Below are positions 7,952 through 18,310 of a DNA stretch of 64,000 nucleotides, piece after piece. The DNA lies in assembly GCF_000212375.1 (NCBI RefSeq), contig NC_015501.1, positions 2,046,001 to 2,110,000 on the forward strand. Direction: 5' to 3'. This DNA is from Porphyromonas asaccharolytica DSM 20707 (lineage in GTDB: Bacteria > Bacteroidota > Bacteroidia > Bacteroidales > Porphyromonadaceae). The position numbers and the translations under genes are program-made. Numbering within the stretch: position 1 is the first letter of the stretch; each line of letters starts with the position of its first letter. The notes under the pieces were generated by a model. That model saw only the letters and a program-made list of their open reading frames with translations. It was not told the DNA's origin and made no database searches.

Positions 7952-9340
7952 ATGACCTCAATCCGCAAACTACTCACACTCCTCTGCTGCTACCTCTGTG
8001 GCGCACTGCTCCTATCAGCGCAGCAAGAGACAGGGCAAACGGCTCCTCTCGGCATCTGGGAGGGTACCCTGCAAGTCTCAGGCTCGGAGCTACCGCTCCG
8101 CTTCAACATCTTCAAGGATCAGCAAGAGCGTGTCTGCTGCACGATGGATAGTCCGTCACAGATGGCGACCGGCATCGAGGCAACGATCGAGCTTGCCGAG
8201 GGCATCGTCATCACCATACCGACCCTATACGTTCGCTATGAGGGAAAGCTAACGAGTAGCGACACCATCGTGGGAACCTTCGCTCAGGGCGGTATGTTGC
8301 TACCGCTCACACTCGTACGAGCCAGCAAGCCCGCCAAGGCTGATCGTCCGCAGACGCCACAGCCCCCCTACCCCTACGAGACGGAGGAGGTGACCTTTTA
8401 CAATGGCACAGCACCGCTCCACGGCACGCTCACCTACCCTGTCGGACATCAGGCGGGGAGCCGTGTGAGCCAGGTCGTTCTCTTTGTCTCTGGCTCGGGC
8501 ATACAGGATCGTGATGAGACTCTTGCAGAGCATAAGCCCTTTGCCGTGCTGGCGGACTACCTAGCGCGGCATGGCGTAGCGACGTTGCGCTACGACGACC
8601 GCGGTTACCACGACGATATAGACTCGATTAGTGTCGCTGAGGCGACTACGGCAACGCTAGCTGACGATGCTGCAGCTGCGGTTCGCTACCTACGTGGTCG
8701 GAAGACTTTCGACAAGGTGGGCGTGCTGGGGCATAGCGAGGGCGGTACCATCGCCTTCATGCTAGCAGCTCGAGGCGTCCCTGACTTCATCATTAGCTTA
8801 GCGGGTAGCACGCTACCTGGCAAGGAGGTTTTGCAAGACCAGATGGACCTTGCCCTTACTCGGGCGGAGGTGCCAGAAGAGCTTCGCGCAGAGTATCTGC
8901 GAGCTGCTGTAGCGACCTTTGACCAAGCGGCTCAGAGCGACCTGCGTGGCGAGGCTTTGGTCACCAAGGTCCTTTCGGAGGGACATTACCAACTTCCTAT
9001 CGGGTTGGTTTTGGATCTCAAGAAGGTTGCCGAAGGGCTGACGCCTTGGCTTATCTACTTCACGCAATACGATCCAAAGGGGGATATAGCGCAGACGCAC
9101 TGCCCTGTGCTGGCGCTCAATGGTTCGCTAGACCAGCAGGTGCTGGCGGACAAGCATCTAGCGATCATCGAGCAGAGTCTCCCAACGAAGACACTGCGCC
9201 AAGTGCGCAAACTGGAGGGGCTGAACCACCTCTTCCAGCATGCGACGACAGGAGCCGTGAGCGAATACTATCAGATCAGTGAGACGATCGCTCCCGAGGT
9301 GCTGGAGCTGATCGCTGAGTGGATCACCCAACTTAAATAA
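7952..9340 (+). CDS. Secreted alpha/beta hydrolase
   Basis: A 462-residue exported serine hydrolase. The start at 7952 gives a clean signal peptide (MTSIRKLLTLLCCY...LLLSAQQ); the longer frame back to 7838 overlaps ruvC. An N-terminal beta-rich domain of about 100 residues is followed by an alpha/beta hydrolase core with GHSEGG (nucleophile), NGSLDQQ (acid) and GLNHLFQ (histidine). The architecture resembles Bacteroidetes S33-like or acyl-esterase proteins; the substrate is unknown. Location is probably periplasmic. It may be co-transcribed with ruvC (31-bp gap) and with the LRR gene that follows by 11 bp. Confidence 0.87.
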   Translation: MTSIRKLLTLLCCYLCGALLLSAQQETGQTAPLGIWEGTLQVSGSELPLRFNIFKDQQERVCCTMDSPSQMATGIEATIELAEGIVITIPTLYVRYEGKLTSSDTIVGTFAQGGMLLPLTLVRASKPAKADRPQTPQPPYPYETEEVTFYNGTAPLHGTLTYPVGHQAGSRVSQVVLFVSGSGIQDRDETLAEHKPFAVLADYLARHGVATLRYDDRGYHDDIDSISVAEATTATLADDAAAAVRYLRGRKTFDKVGVLGHSEGGTIAFMLAARGVPDFIISLAGSTLPGKEVLQDQMDLALTRAEVPEELRAEYLRAAVATFDQAAQSDLRGEALVTKVLSEGHYQLPIGLVLDLKKVAEGLTPWLIYFTQYDPKGDIAQTHCPVLALNGSLDQQVLADKHLAIIEQSLPTKTLRQVRKLEGLNHLFQHATTGAVSEYYQISETIAPEVLELIAEWITQLK

Positions 9341-9351
9341 GAACTAAATCA

Positions 9352-10815
9352 ATGAGTAAGATTAAGATGCCACAGATCGGTGAGACGGGGCAACTCTTGT
9401 GGCGATATGACCCCAAGGAGCAGTCACTTACGCTATCGGGTGCGGGTGCTATACCCGACTACCCTATTGCAAAAGCCCCGTGGCATGAGCTTAGAAAGCA
9501 GATCAAATCGATCGTGCTAAGGGAGGGTGTGACCCGTATCGGTGACTACGCCTTCTATGACTGCACGGCACTCACGAGCGTTGAGATACCCGAAGGGGTG
9601 ACGCAAATCGGAGAGAGTGCCTTCGCTTGCTGCCAGAGCCTAGAGTCTGTGACGATCCCAGGGAGCGTCACGGAGATTGGCGAGGGCGCTTTTGAGTCTT
9701 GTGACAGTATGATGGCGCTGGAGCTTGTCTCGGGACTGAAGTGTGTGGGGGCGTTTGCCTTTAGCGAATGTGTCGCTCTCAGGGAGCTCGTCCTACCTGA
9801 CACGGTGGAGCGGATCGAGCGCAGTGCTTTTGCGGGCACTATGGCACTCCACGAACTGGTCATCCCAGGCAATGTGCAGGAGATCGGGGACAACGCTTTC
9901 AATGGGAGCATCCAGCTCAGCAGTCTCACGCTTTCGGAGGGCATTCGGGTGATTGAGGAGATGGCCTTCAGCAATTGTAGTGACCTCAAGGAGGTGCTAC
10001 TCCCCGCCTCGGTAGAGCGTCTAGGTGATGGGGTCTTTGCGGACTGTCTGGCTATGACGCAGATCGCCGTAGCCCCTGAGAGTGAGTACTTTGTCGTGCG
10101 GGATAACATCCTATATAGTAAGGATCTGAGTACACTGCTACACTATCCTACTGGTAAGGAGGAGCAGGAGTTTACACTGCCTGAGGAGGTGCGCAAGATT
10201 GCGGGGCTAGCCTTCGCGAGCAACTACTTTCTAACGGAAGTAACGCTCGGAGATCATCTAGAGGAAGTGGGAGCGTATGCTTTCGCTCGCTGCTCTAGTC
10301 TCAGCTTTATGTCTCTGCCAGCGCAGACGACTCGTCTCGGGGTTTCCCCTTTTCACGACTGTACCATGCTCCTCGAGATTGAGGTAGACCCGAGCAACCC
10401 ATACTACTCCTCTATCGATGGTGTCCTATATAATAAGGATCAGACGCAATTGATCCAGTACCCTGCAGGGCTGTCTGAAGACTTCTACAAAGTCCCCGAC
10501 ACGGTGCGAGAGATCGCTGAGAACGCTTGCTACGACGCCCAGGACCTCGAAGTCTTAAAGATACCTGAGGGGGTACGTAAGATCGGGGATATGGCGTTTG
10601 CCTTCTGCGATCAGCTCCGCGATGTGGAGATCCGTGTGTCAGATCCCTCACAGATAGAGGTCGGTTTGATGGCTTTCTTTAGTGTTGCTGGTACGCCCCG
10701 CACGCTCCGTGTGCCTAAGGGGAGCCGCAAGCTCTACGAGAAAAGTGAGCCGTGGCAAGACTTCACCCATAAGATTGTCGAGCAAAAGGACGAAGAGTTA
10801 GAGATTAGAGGTTAG
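9352..10815 (+). CDS. BspA-like leucine-rich repeat protein without signal peptide
   Basis: A 487-residue protein made of about a dozen BspA/TpLRR repeats (LRR_5 type; pattern IGDYAFYDCTALTSVEIPEGV), after an N-terminal LSGAGAIPDYPIAKAPW cap that is usual for the family. Two copies of a YxSxDGVLYNKDQTQLIQYPAG-like insert occur near residues 240-265 and 345-370. Most relatives are secreted adhesins, but the start at 9352 (MSKIKMPQIG) has no signal peptide and no upstream in-frame start is available after the hydrolase gene. The product may therefore be cytosolic or non-classically placed. Its last codons and stop lie in a TTAGAGA heptamer array. Confidence 0.88.
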   Translation: MSKIKMPQIGETGQLLWRYDPKEQSLTLSGAGAIPDYPIAKAPWHELRKQIKSIVLREGVTRIGDYAFYDCTALTSVEIPEGVTQIGESAFACCQSLESVTIPGSVTEIGEGAFESCDSMMALELVSGLKCVGAFAFSECVALRELVLPDTVERIERSAFAGTMALHELVIPGNVQEIGDNAFNGSIQLSSLTLSEGIRVIEEMAFSNCSDLKEVLLPASVERLGDGVFADCLAMTQIAVAPESEYFVVRDNILYSKDLSTLLHYPTGKEEQEFTLPEEVRKIAGLAFASNYFLTEVTLGDHLEEVGAYAFARCSSLSFMSLPAQTTRLGVSPFHDCTMLLEIEVDPSNPYYSSIDGVLYNKDQTQLIQYPAGLSEDFYKVPDTVREIAENACYDAQDLEVLKIPEGVRKIGDMAFAFCDQLRDVEIRVSDPSQIEVGLMAFFSVAGTPRTLRVPKGSRKLYEKSEPWQDFTHKIVEQKDEELEIRG

Positions 10816-10870
10816 AGATTTTCTAGTGACTCTAGTGCTTCTAGCTAACAGCTCACTTTTTTACAAAGCA

Positions 10871-10906
10871 GTAGCCCCACCTGGTACGATGACCGAGTGG
10901 GGCTAC
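10871..10906. terminator. Hairpin between convergent genes
   Basis: GTAGCCCCAC (10871-10880) pairs with GTGGGGCTAC (10897-10906). It sits between the rightward LRR gene and the leftward giant gene and may end both transcripts, although the T-runs are weak. Confidence 0.55.
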
Positions 10907-10944
10907 GAAGTTTATAGAGCGCTAGCTCCGTGTAGAGTTTATCG

Positions 10945-13900
10945 CTAGAGGATCAGTCGGAAGGTGCTGACCTCGCCTGCCTTGTGAGCCACGACGATGT
11001 AGACACCGGACTGGAATGGCTCAGCGATGAATTGCTCAGGCTCAGTGATCTGGTAGTGACCTATCTGAGCACCGCTAGCTGTGTAGAGCTCGACGGTCGC
11101 ACCCTGTAGACCGATCACGAGGATACCCGCGGGGGTCGCTATGACACGTCCAGTCTCGCCATTGACGTCAGCGAGTGCCGTCGCTTGTGGAGTGACGATG
11201 ATGAGCTGCTCAGAGCAGAGTTTCGTCTCGCCCTGACGCGCTGTGATGGTCACACGGTAAGCGGTCTGCTCGCTAAGATTGGCGAGCGGTAGCGTGATGC
11301 GACCATCTTGTAGCGTGGGCGGACCCTGGAACGGTGAGAGTTCGCCTAGAGGCGAGCCGTCAGCAGCGATGCTGATGATATCGACAGCTGTAGCGTTACC
11401 CTCCTTGTCCACCTTAGCCAGCTCAACCATATAGCGCTCAGCCTTGTCAATCGTAGCAAAGGAGATGGAGAAGCTCTGAGCCTGCAGTGAGCCTGCGACG
11501 AGCTTAGCATCTAGCTTACCATCGATAGCCTGAGTCGTGAAGGTGGTCTTACCCTGAGCGACCGTCTGCATAGCTGGCATAATGGTCGCCTCGACGGTGA
11601 CCTCATAGCGTGTGCCAGTCTGTAGCCCCTCGAGGGTGGTGTAGACATAACCGTCACGAAGCTCTAGCGAGCGTAGCTGCTGCGTAGGATCGAGACGCAT
11701 CGTCTGCGTCGCACTAGCGTCAGCACCTACAGGGCGATAGCTTACCGTGTAGCTCACCTGCGTGGGGAGTGCCTGCCAGCGTACCTGCGCTGTGGTCTCG
11801 GTCGTTGCCATCACCTCAAGTGCTATCTGCTCCTTAGCAGGCTTGGTAGAGGCATCCTGCTTGATGTGCAGGTTGTCCATAGCGAAGTAGCTAGGCGCAT
11901 AGCTGTCGCTCGACTCGATGGAGAACTTGAGCGTCTTGACCTCACCGAGAGAGGAGAGATTGATCCACTTCCAGTCGTTGACCAGTTCGCGCTTCTTATT
12001 GCGATAGTCGATGAGTGGCACTTCGACCTTGTTGCCATTGTCAGCCGTGATGGTCACGATAAAGAAGCTACCCTCCTCAAAGGCGGGACGACCGAAGTTC
12101 TTGTCGCCCTTGGTAGCAAAGCTCTTGACCCAGGCTGTGTTCGTCAGATAGACACCATCGAGCTGAACCTTGCGGTCGCTACCGGGCATGACCGTGACGA
12201 TGGGGTTGTAGGTGCCCCATGCCGGATTGTCGCCAGGACAGTAAGCCACGACATACTGCTTGGAGTGACCCTCCAGTTCCTGACCACCACCGACGACGTT
12301 GTTGTACTGCTGCGTCGTAAAGGCGCCCGTGTAGGTTGTATCGGCACTAGCTGCTAGGGCAAAGCCGCTCCAGCTATTCCACTCAGCATTGTAACTGTTG
12401 GAGAAAGCAAATGAACCGCTGCCAAATGGAGCCTTCTGATTGTAAGGCTCCTCGCTAGAGAGTGGCTCCTCCTCAAAGGTTGCCACCATCGCATCGCCGT
12501 GTAGTCCATTGACGTAGACATAGACGCTCTCAGTAACCTGGCTACCCGCAGCGTCAGTCACAGTGACACTGTATCGTGTCGTCTGCGTGGGAGCTACAGA
12601 GACAGTCTGCAGCGAGTCGCCCTGTGACCACTCGTAGCTATAAGGCGCTACACCACGGATCACCTCAGCCGTCAACTGAGCTTGCTGTCCGAGACTGATG
12701 GTCACGGGAGCAATAGCGAGCTGCATAGCAAGGGCATCGCCGTTGTAGTCGTCGATCCATAGCTTGCCACGGCTTTCGAGAGTCACCTCACGTATGTCGC
12801 CTCTCTGAGCGAGGTCTACGTAAGCCCACTCCTGCTCAGTAGCGGGGAGCGTGATACGTGTACCGCCATCGATGCGCATATAGACGGGGCGGTCAGCCAT
12901 GAGCGAGAAGCCTCGCTGTGGTATCTTGCCCTTAGAGTTGGTCACGGTGATGGTCACCTTGTCGCCCGCCATCTCAGCAATCTGATTGAGTGAGCGGGTG
13001 AAGTCCTCGACGACCTTGATACCTACAAAGCTGTTGGTGCCTGAGTAGACGACATCACCCTCTATGGTGCGGTTGTCCTTCTCAAAGGTAGCCACTCGTG
13101 TAGGCATATAGGTGGTGGTAAAGGTGAAGAGGAGCTCAGGCTCGGTCTCCTTATTATTGAGCGTACCATGGAGCAGTCCGTAGACCTCATAAGTGGTCTC
13201 AGGCTTTAGCCCCATAATGGTGAACTCGGTCGTACGCTTGGCAAGAGCCGTGAAGTGCGTACCCTTGTCTCGTATCGTAGCAGCGTCTGGAGCTGTCGTA
13301 GTCTCCTCACCCTGTGCGATCGTCATCAGGTAGACGTCGGTCATCTGATCTGGCTCGACAGAGATCGTAGCAGACTGATGCAGTGCACGAACTACCTCCT
13401 TGTTGATGAGCTTGGGAGCCTCATCAGTCACATTAGGATCTTGCTCATAAGCTCCAACGGTCGGATGCTCTTTGTCACGAGTTGCTCCGAGGATGTCCGT
13501 CGTGACAGCAGCGTGCTGTACTCCCTGTGGTAGTACGGTCATATCCTTCGGATAGAGTACCTTGTCAGATACAAAGGCAACCTCTACGACCTTAGATGCT
13601 GTGCTCTTCGTCGCCTCCTGATAGTTGGTTTCGTCGTACTTCTTACCCTTGGCGGTGATCAGTATACCCTCACTGTCAGAAGTGTAGAGCGCATTGCGGT
13701 CGCAAGTGAGCTGCTCGTTGGGAAGTGCTTGATTGCTAAAGAGGATGCCTCCACCGTCTCGGTTCTGCAGGATATTGTCAGAGAGCTGAGACGAGGCAAT
13801 CGTGTTATTGAGCATGAGGAGTGCTGTGCACTTGCCGTCACGAGCTATAGCGGTGTTGAAGACAAAGTTCAGTCCCGTCACCTTGCTAGCTGCAAAAGCT

Positions 13901-16900
13901 CGACTAGTAGCAGATCCACGCGTGATGCGTATCACATTGTTGGCGACAAGTAGTCCCTCACCCTGCACCTCACGAACGTTGATACCGATGAGGTTGCTGA
14001 GTTTATACGCCTCAGGCTGTGTCAGGTCAAAGTCGTTACCGATGATCTTCACATCCGTGTGGAAGGTTGCATCGATACCGATGTACTCTCTCTGAGGAGC
14101 GATCTGCTGTACCATCTCGTTGCCCTCGATAAGGACCTCCGAGGCACGCGTGACGTAGATAGCCTTACCGCTATGATCTACGAAGCGGTTGTTGCGTACC
14201 GTGTAGCCCTTACCTACGGGGTTGGCAACGGTCGTTGTACCTCCGATCTGTAGAGCAATGTGTCCACCCTCAAAGAGCGAGTTCTCAACCACGACGTCAC
14301 AGCTCTGCGCGTGTGGACGGCTAGCTCCCTCTATCTTGACAAGGTGCGGAGACATATTGTAGCCAGTATTGCTCGTGTTCTTGGTGTAGACATAGCAATT
14401 GTCCATCGTGAAGTGCGATGAGTTCTCCTGTACGTAGACCATCGTTGGGAAACCTAGGTCTGTCGAGTGGATCGTCATATTGCGTAGCGTCACGTAGGGG
14501 GTATTGCGTACGGTCATCACACCATAAGCACGTCGGTAGGCATCGTCCCCAATAGGCTTGTCATAGCCATTGGCAGAGAGAACGACCTCGTCACGGGAGT
14601 TGCCGAGACCAACGATGGTGATGCTGTTCTTGGCAGAAGCTCCGGGGACACGCTCTAGAAGGACCGCCTCAGGATACTCACCAGGCTCGACCTCTACGGT
14701 GACAGCACCAGAGACACCCTGCTTGGTCAGATCCTTAGCAGCGGCAGCTAAGCTCTTGTAAGTAGCAGAGCTACTAGAGCCGACACGGAGTGTGCCTTGT
14801 AGTCCGCCCTCGCGCGTCTTCGTGTCAAAGGGCTTCTCCTGGATCACATCGTACTTGGCACCTCCAGCGGTAACACCCTTGGCAGAGACTGAGATAGGTG
14901 TACCTGCCTTGAGGTCGCCAGCGAGCTGCGCCTTGACCCAGTAGTACTGCGTACGCGATAGCGTAAGTGTATCGGCGGGATCGAGCTTAAAGACTACATC
15001 TGTCTGTGTCGCTAGTGGCTTGACTGTAGCTATCAGACGTGCCTCGTCAAACTCCTTGATGGCTCCCGTAGTGTAGAGTGCGAGCTCCTCGATGCCTTCG
15101 CTAGAGATTTCTAGCTGTAGCTTCTCGAGGGTCGTCTTGCCCTGCTCACCAGCGGTGGTTAGGTCGATACGTACTACGGGCAGTGAGCTACCCGAGAGTA
15201 CACCCTGCTCATCTACGGGGAGAGCCTCCGCAGAGACCTTCTCGACAAATAGATTGCGAGGCTTGACACTCTCTACACGAGCAGCCCAGCCGTAAGCGTA
15301 AGTATTTGAGCCCTTGTAGTAGACCGTCAGCGAGCCGTCCTGCTCTTGCGAGACAAAGGTCTTGACACCAGTCTGCTTGAGCATATTGTTGTCTCCTGTG
15401 GAGAGTAGCTTGCTCTCATCTGTATGGTCACGCCCAGAGTAGATGCCGAAGGTGGCACTTCTTAGAGCTATTGAGTCGATCGTGAGGGTTATCACCTCGC
15501 CCTCATGGGCTGGGAGGAAGGTCACGTACGAGCCTGTGTTCTTGAGCGTATTGCCATTGGGACCACCCTCATCGTAATAGGATAGCGGCGTGGTAACGGT
15601 CACCTCTTTATTGTCGTCCGATGCTGGGTGGTTGAAAATGTTGACCAGCTTGTACGATCCCTTAGGATCAGCGTCGCGGACAGCAACCGTCTGACCAGCG
15701 ACCGATAGCTTGGCAATAGCCACATCTATGCTGTCAGCCAAGGGAGCATCCTTGCGAATGTCTAGTGCGAGAATGTAGCTATTGGCAAACTCCCTCAGCA
15801 TACCGTACTTCTGCAGTGAGTCGGTCGGCAGGTCGACACTTTGCATCGTCGGCTCCACCTGAGCCTCTGCGATGAGCTTGTTCGCATCGAGTGTACCCTC
15901 AACCGTAGCGGCATAGAGTGCCACCCGCTCGATCTGAGGAGCTCCACCCTTGAGGTCTACGGTGAGCCCATCGATATGGATCGGATTGCGGTCTCCAGTC
16001 GTATGGAGGTCAAGAGCTAAGACTTGGTTCTGCTCAGAGCCGACAGCGACGAAGGGTAGCTCGAGCTGCTTTGCAGCGGCTGAGTCAACCTTCATGTCCT
16101 GTGGCAGGTACTGCTTGACCTGACCACGCCAGCCTAGCGAACCTGATGCACCTTTAGCGTCAAAGACGAAGGTCAGAGCCTTCTGCGTAGAGCGAATGTA
16201 GTCGGCAGGCTTCGTTTTGTAGGCTTCCCTATCGGACTTTAGCTCAAAGAGCAGAGGAGCCGTGGCATCCTCTCCGTCATAGATTCGGAGCGTAGGCTTG
16301 CTACCCCAAGAGGAGTAGTAGAAGTCCCACTCATTGATGTCAAGCTGTATAACGTTGTCTGGAGTGGTAGCTTCAAAGGTGACGCTGCGCTCGCCTGCGT
16401 CAGTGTCATATCCCGTGGTAAGGCTGTGCTTGAGCTGAGGCGTAAAGTCCCAAGGCTCGTACACCTTGATATGATGCTTACCGAGGGTGAGCACCATCTT
16501 ATTCATTACCTCTAGCGCCTCCGTGCGGGTGCGCTCCTGCTCGGGTAGCGTCTTCTCGCCTGCTGAGAGGTAGAGCTTGTCAATGGATAGGTTGACCTTG
16601 TTGCCCTTGTGAGCAGTCTCCTGGAGGTCTACAGCTAGGTAGAAGTAGTTAGCCCCCTCACGCAGTACTTGAGGCATGGGGAGCGTGGCGGTGAGTGCCT
16701 CGGCAAAGTCCCAGCGTGCGATCTCCTTAGCCTTCGTAAAGTCATCTACGATCGGGCTGTAATAGAGCGCCACCTGAGCTACGTCTTTCGTCTTGCTGAT
16801 TGAGCTAAGGTCTAGACGCTGCAGTGTGACAGGGTCTTTGGTCCCCTTAGCAACGAGCGTGAAGGCAACCATGCCAACCTGCTGGACGCCCGCATTGATA

Positions 16901-18285
16901 GGCATCGCAAAAGTGTCGACCTCGATGGTTCTACCCGAGAGCGAGTCGACCGCCATAGGCAGAGGAGCGATCTGAGAGACCAGTGCCTCAAAACCAGCCT
17001 TAGGAGTCCCCGTATTCGTTACAAGACGGATCGTCAGACTACCGTCGGGGGCTGTCGAAGTTGCTTTGTAAGCCGTCTCCTTGTTGAGCTTGATGATGAG
17101 GTTGTCCGCATTGACCTCTGAGCCATTGTACACCTCAACGAGATCAGCACGACCGATCGAAGAGTAGCTAAAGAGATCTAGCTTCGTAAAGTCTACCTGG
17201 ATCACCTTGCCAGCAGTCTCAGGCTTGAAGACAGCGTATCCGTCAAACTTCTCGCTGATTGGCTCATACTTACCGCCATCATCGTATAGCGTCAGAGACT
17301 TATCACCTATGGTATAGGTCTGCGGAGTCTTAGAGAGTGCGTAGGCATCCTCTACGGTGAGCGCCTTAGGCTCTTGGAGCGTTACCTCGTGGTCGCCCAG
17401 AGTCGTTGTGAGCTTTGTCGTAGCAACATCGATACGGCTACCAGCCTCCACATCGCTCTTGAGGTCAACGACCAAAACTAGATCATAGTTAGGCTCAGAG
17501 AGCGTGTACTCCTTAGAGAGTGTGATCGTACCCTCGGCAGAGACTTCTGTCGTCTTGCCGAGTAGCTTGTCAGCGTCTAGCTGTTTGGGTTTACGACTGT
17601 TTGCCTCGTAGAGGTATATTGCCGTGATGTCGCTCGGCTTTGTCTCGCTGAGCTTGTAGTGCAGAGCCGTCAGCTGGGGAGCCTTGGCTAGTCCCTCGGT
17701 TGTTATCTTGAGGTTAGAGACGATGAGCGACTGCTCGCCGATGTAGGGGTCGTGGCTAGCACTCTTGTCCTCTAGGACAGAGGCGACCTGGATCGCAGGC
17801 TGATCGACCGTGCGTACGATGATCTTAAAGCCGGCACCTGGATTAACTTTCGTCTTGCTACCGATTGTTAGCTTACCAGACTTGTCACTGGAGCGAAGCT
17901 TAAGGGGGAGCGTCGGTCTATCCTCCTTAGTAAACTTCCTGATAATTAATTTCTCGTTAGGAGAGGACCAATTAGAGAAAGGTGCGGCACCCTCGAGGAT
18001 GTAAAGCTCGTCTTGATTGTCTAAGGCAAGCTCCTGTATCTCTATCTCGATACATTTGCCAGCTTGCTCTGGCGTGAAGAGGATCTTCCCCGTCTTGCTT
18101 GCCAAAGCATTGCCGTCGGCTCCTCCACTATCGTAGAGGATCAGCGGGGTATCTCCCACCTTATGCTCGTTACTGCTCCAAGTCTCTGTGGGCATCAAGA
18201 GTTCGTTGTCCTCTTGTCCCCACACGATCGGTGGCAGGAGTAACCAGCAGAGTAGTAGGAGCGTTGTCGTTACTGTTCTTTGCAT
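10945..18285 (-). CDS. Giant multidomain surface protein with T9SS-like C-terminus
   Basis: A 2446-residue exported protein with signal peptide (cleavage near WGQ). Rough layout: four CUB-like beta domains, each opening with a YDxGG motif or a relative (about 45-160, 320-440, 600-730, 895-1015), alternating with beta-sandwich segments; a right-handed beta-helix (about 1160-1540); a fibronectin III-like domain (1618-1725); an Ig/PKD-like domain (1845-1928); a DUF4465-like domain (1935-2145, GSGSFAFSNSYN...YFAMDNLHI); another FN3 (2150-2250); and a C-terminal type IX sorting-like domain ending GVYIVVAHKAGEVSTFRLIL. It lies 25 bp behind the surface protein at 18311, downstream of a cobalamin riboswitch, so a B12-linked role such as capture or binding is inferred. 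Enzymatic activity of the beta-helix cannot be told. Confidence 0.85.
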   Translation of the reverse strand: MQRTVTTTLLLLCWLLLPPIVWGQEDNELLMPTETWSSNEHKVGDTPLILYDSGGADGNALASKTGKILFTPEQAGKCIEIEIQELALDNQDELYILEGAAPFSNWSSPNEKLIIRKFTKEDRPTLPLKLRSSDKSGKLTIGSKTKVNPGAGFKIIVRTVDQPAIQVASVLEDKSASHDPYIGEQSLIVSNLKITTEGLAKAPQLTALHYKLSETKPSDITAIYLYEANSRKPKQLDADKLLGKTTEVSAEGTITLSKEYTLSEPNYDLVLVVDLKSDVEAGSRIDVATTKLTTTLGDHEVTLQEPKALTVEDAYALSKTPQTYTIGDKSLTLYDDGGKYEPISEKFDGYAVFKPETAGKVIQVDFTKLDLFSYSSIGRADLVEVYNGSEVNADNLIIKLNKETAYKATSTAPDGSLTIRLVTNTGTPKAGFEALVSQIAPLPMAVDSLSGRTIEVDTFAMPINAGVQQVGMVAFTLVAKGTKDPVTLQRLDLSSISKTKDVAQVALYYSPIVDDFTKAKEIARWDFAEALTATLPMPQVLREGANYFYLAVDLQETAHKGNKVNLSIDKLYLSAGEKTLPEQERTRTEALEVMNKMVLTLGKHHIKVYEPWDFTPQLKHSLTTGYDTDAGERSVTFEATTPDNVIQLDINEWDFYYSSWGSKPTLRIYDGEDATAPLLFELKSDREAYKTKPADYIRSTQKALTFVFDAKGASGSLGWRGQVKQYLPQDMKVDSAAAKQLELPFVAVGSEQNQVLALDLHTTGDRNPIHIDGLTVDLKGGAPQIERVALYAATVEGTLDANKLIAEAQVEPTMQSVDLPTDSLQKYGMLREFANSYILALDIRKDAPLADSIDVAIAKLSVAGQTVAVRDADPKGSYKLVNIFNHPASDDNKEVTVTTPLSYYDEGGPNGNTLKNTGSYVTFLPAHEGEVITLTIDSIALRSATFGIYSGRDHTDESKLLSTGDNNMLKQTGVKTFVSQEQDGSLTVYYKGSNTYAYGWAARVESVKPRNLFVEKVSAEALPVDEQGVLSGSSLPVVRIDLTTAGEQGKTTLEKLQLEISSEGIEELALYTTGAIKEFDEARLIATVKPLATQTDVVFKLDPADTLTLSRTQYYWVKAQLAGDLKAGTPISVSAKGVTAGGAKYDVIQEKPFDTKTREGGLQGTLRVGSSSSATYKSLAAAAKDLTKQGVSGAVTVEVEPGEYPEAVLLERVPGASAKNSITIVGLGNSRDEVVLSANGYDKPIGDDAYRRAYGVMTVRNTPYVTLRNMTIHSTDLGFPTMVYVQENSSHFTMDNCYVYTKNTSNTGYNMSPHLVKIEGASRPHAQSCDVVVENSLFEGGHIALQIGGTTTVANPVGKGYTVRNNRFVDHSGKAIYVTRASEVLIEGNEMVQQIAPQREYIGIDATFHTDVKIIGNDFDLTQPEAYKLSNLIGINVREVQGEGLLVANNVIRITRGSATSRAFAASKVTGLNFVFNTAIARDGKCTALLMLNNTIASSQLSDNILQNRDGGGILFSNQALPNEQLTCDRNALYTSDSEGILITAKGKKYDETNYQEATKSTASKVVEVAFVSDKVLYPKDMTVLPQGVQHAAVTTDILGATRDKEHPTVGAYEQDPNVTDEAPKLINKEVVRALHQSATISVEPDQMTDVYLMTIAQGEETTTAPDAATIRDKGTHFTALAKRTTEFTIMGLKPETTYEVYGLLHGTLNNKETEPELLFTFTTTYMPTRVATFEKDNRTIEGDVVYSGTNSFVGIKVVEDFTRSLNQIAEMAGDKVTITVTNSKGKIPQRGFSLMADRPVYMRIDGGTRITLPATEQEWAYVDLAQRGDIREVTLESRGKLWIDDYNGDALAMQLAIAPVTISLGQQAQLTAEVIRGVAPYSYEWSQGDSLQTVSVAPTQTTRYSVTVTDAAGSQVTESVYVYVNGLHGDAMVATFEEEPLSSEEPYNQKAPFGSGSFAFSNSYNAEWNSWSGFALAASADTTYTGAFTTQQYNNVVGGGQELEGHSKQYVVAYCPGDNPAWGTYNPIVTVMPGSDRKVQLDGVYLTNTAWVKSFATKGDKNFGRPAFEEGSFFIVTITADNGNKVEVPLIDYRNKKRELVNDWKWINLSSLGEVKTLKFSIESSDSYAPSYFAMDNLHIKQDASTKPAKEQIALEVMATTETTAQVRWQALPTQVSYTVSYRPVGADASATQTMRLDPTQQLRSLELRDGYVYTTLEGLQTGTRYEVTVEATIMPAMQTVAQGKTTFTTQAIDGKLDAKLVAGSLQAQSFSISFATIDKAERYMVELAKVDKEGNATAVDIISIAADGSPLGELSPFQGPPTLQDGRITLPLANLSEQTAYRVTITARQGETKLCSEQLIIVTPQATALADVNGETGRVIATPAGILVIGLQGATVELYTASGAQIGHYQITEPEQFIAEPFQSGVYIVVAHKAGEVSTFRLIL

Positions 18286-18310
18286 AGTAATTGAGTGAAT
18301 ATATAGTTTG

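Noticed and set aside
11866-12357. 163-codon plus-strand frame inside the giant gene
   Set aside because: It is antisense to the conserved DUF4465-like region, without promoter or homology.
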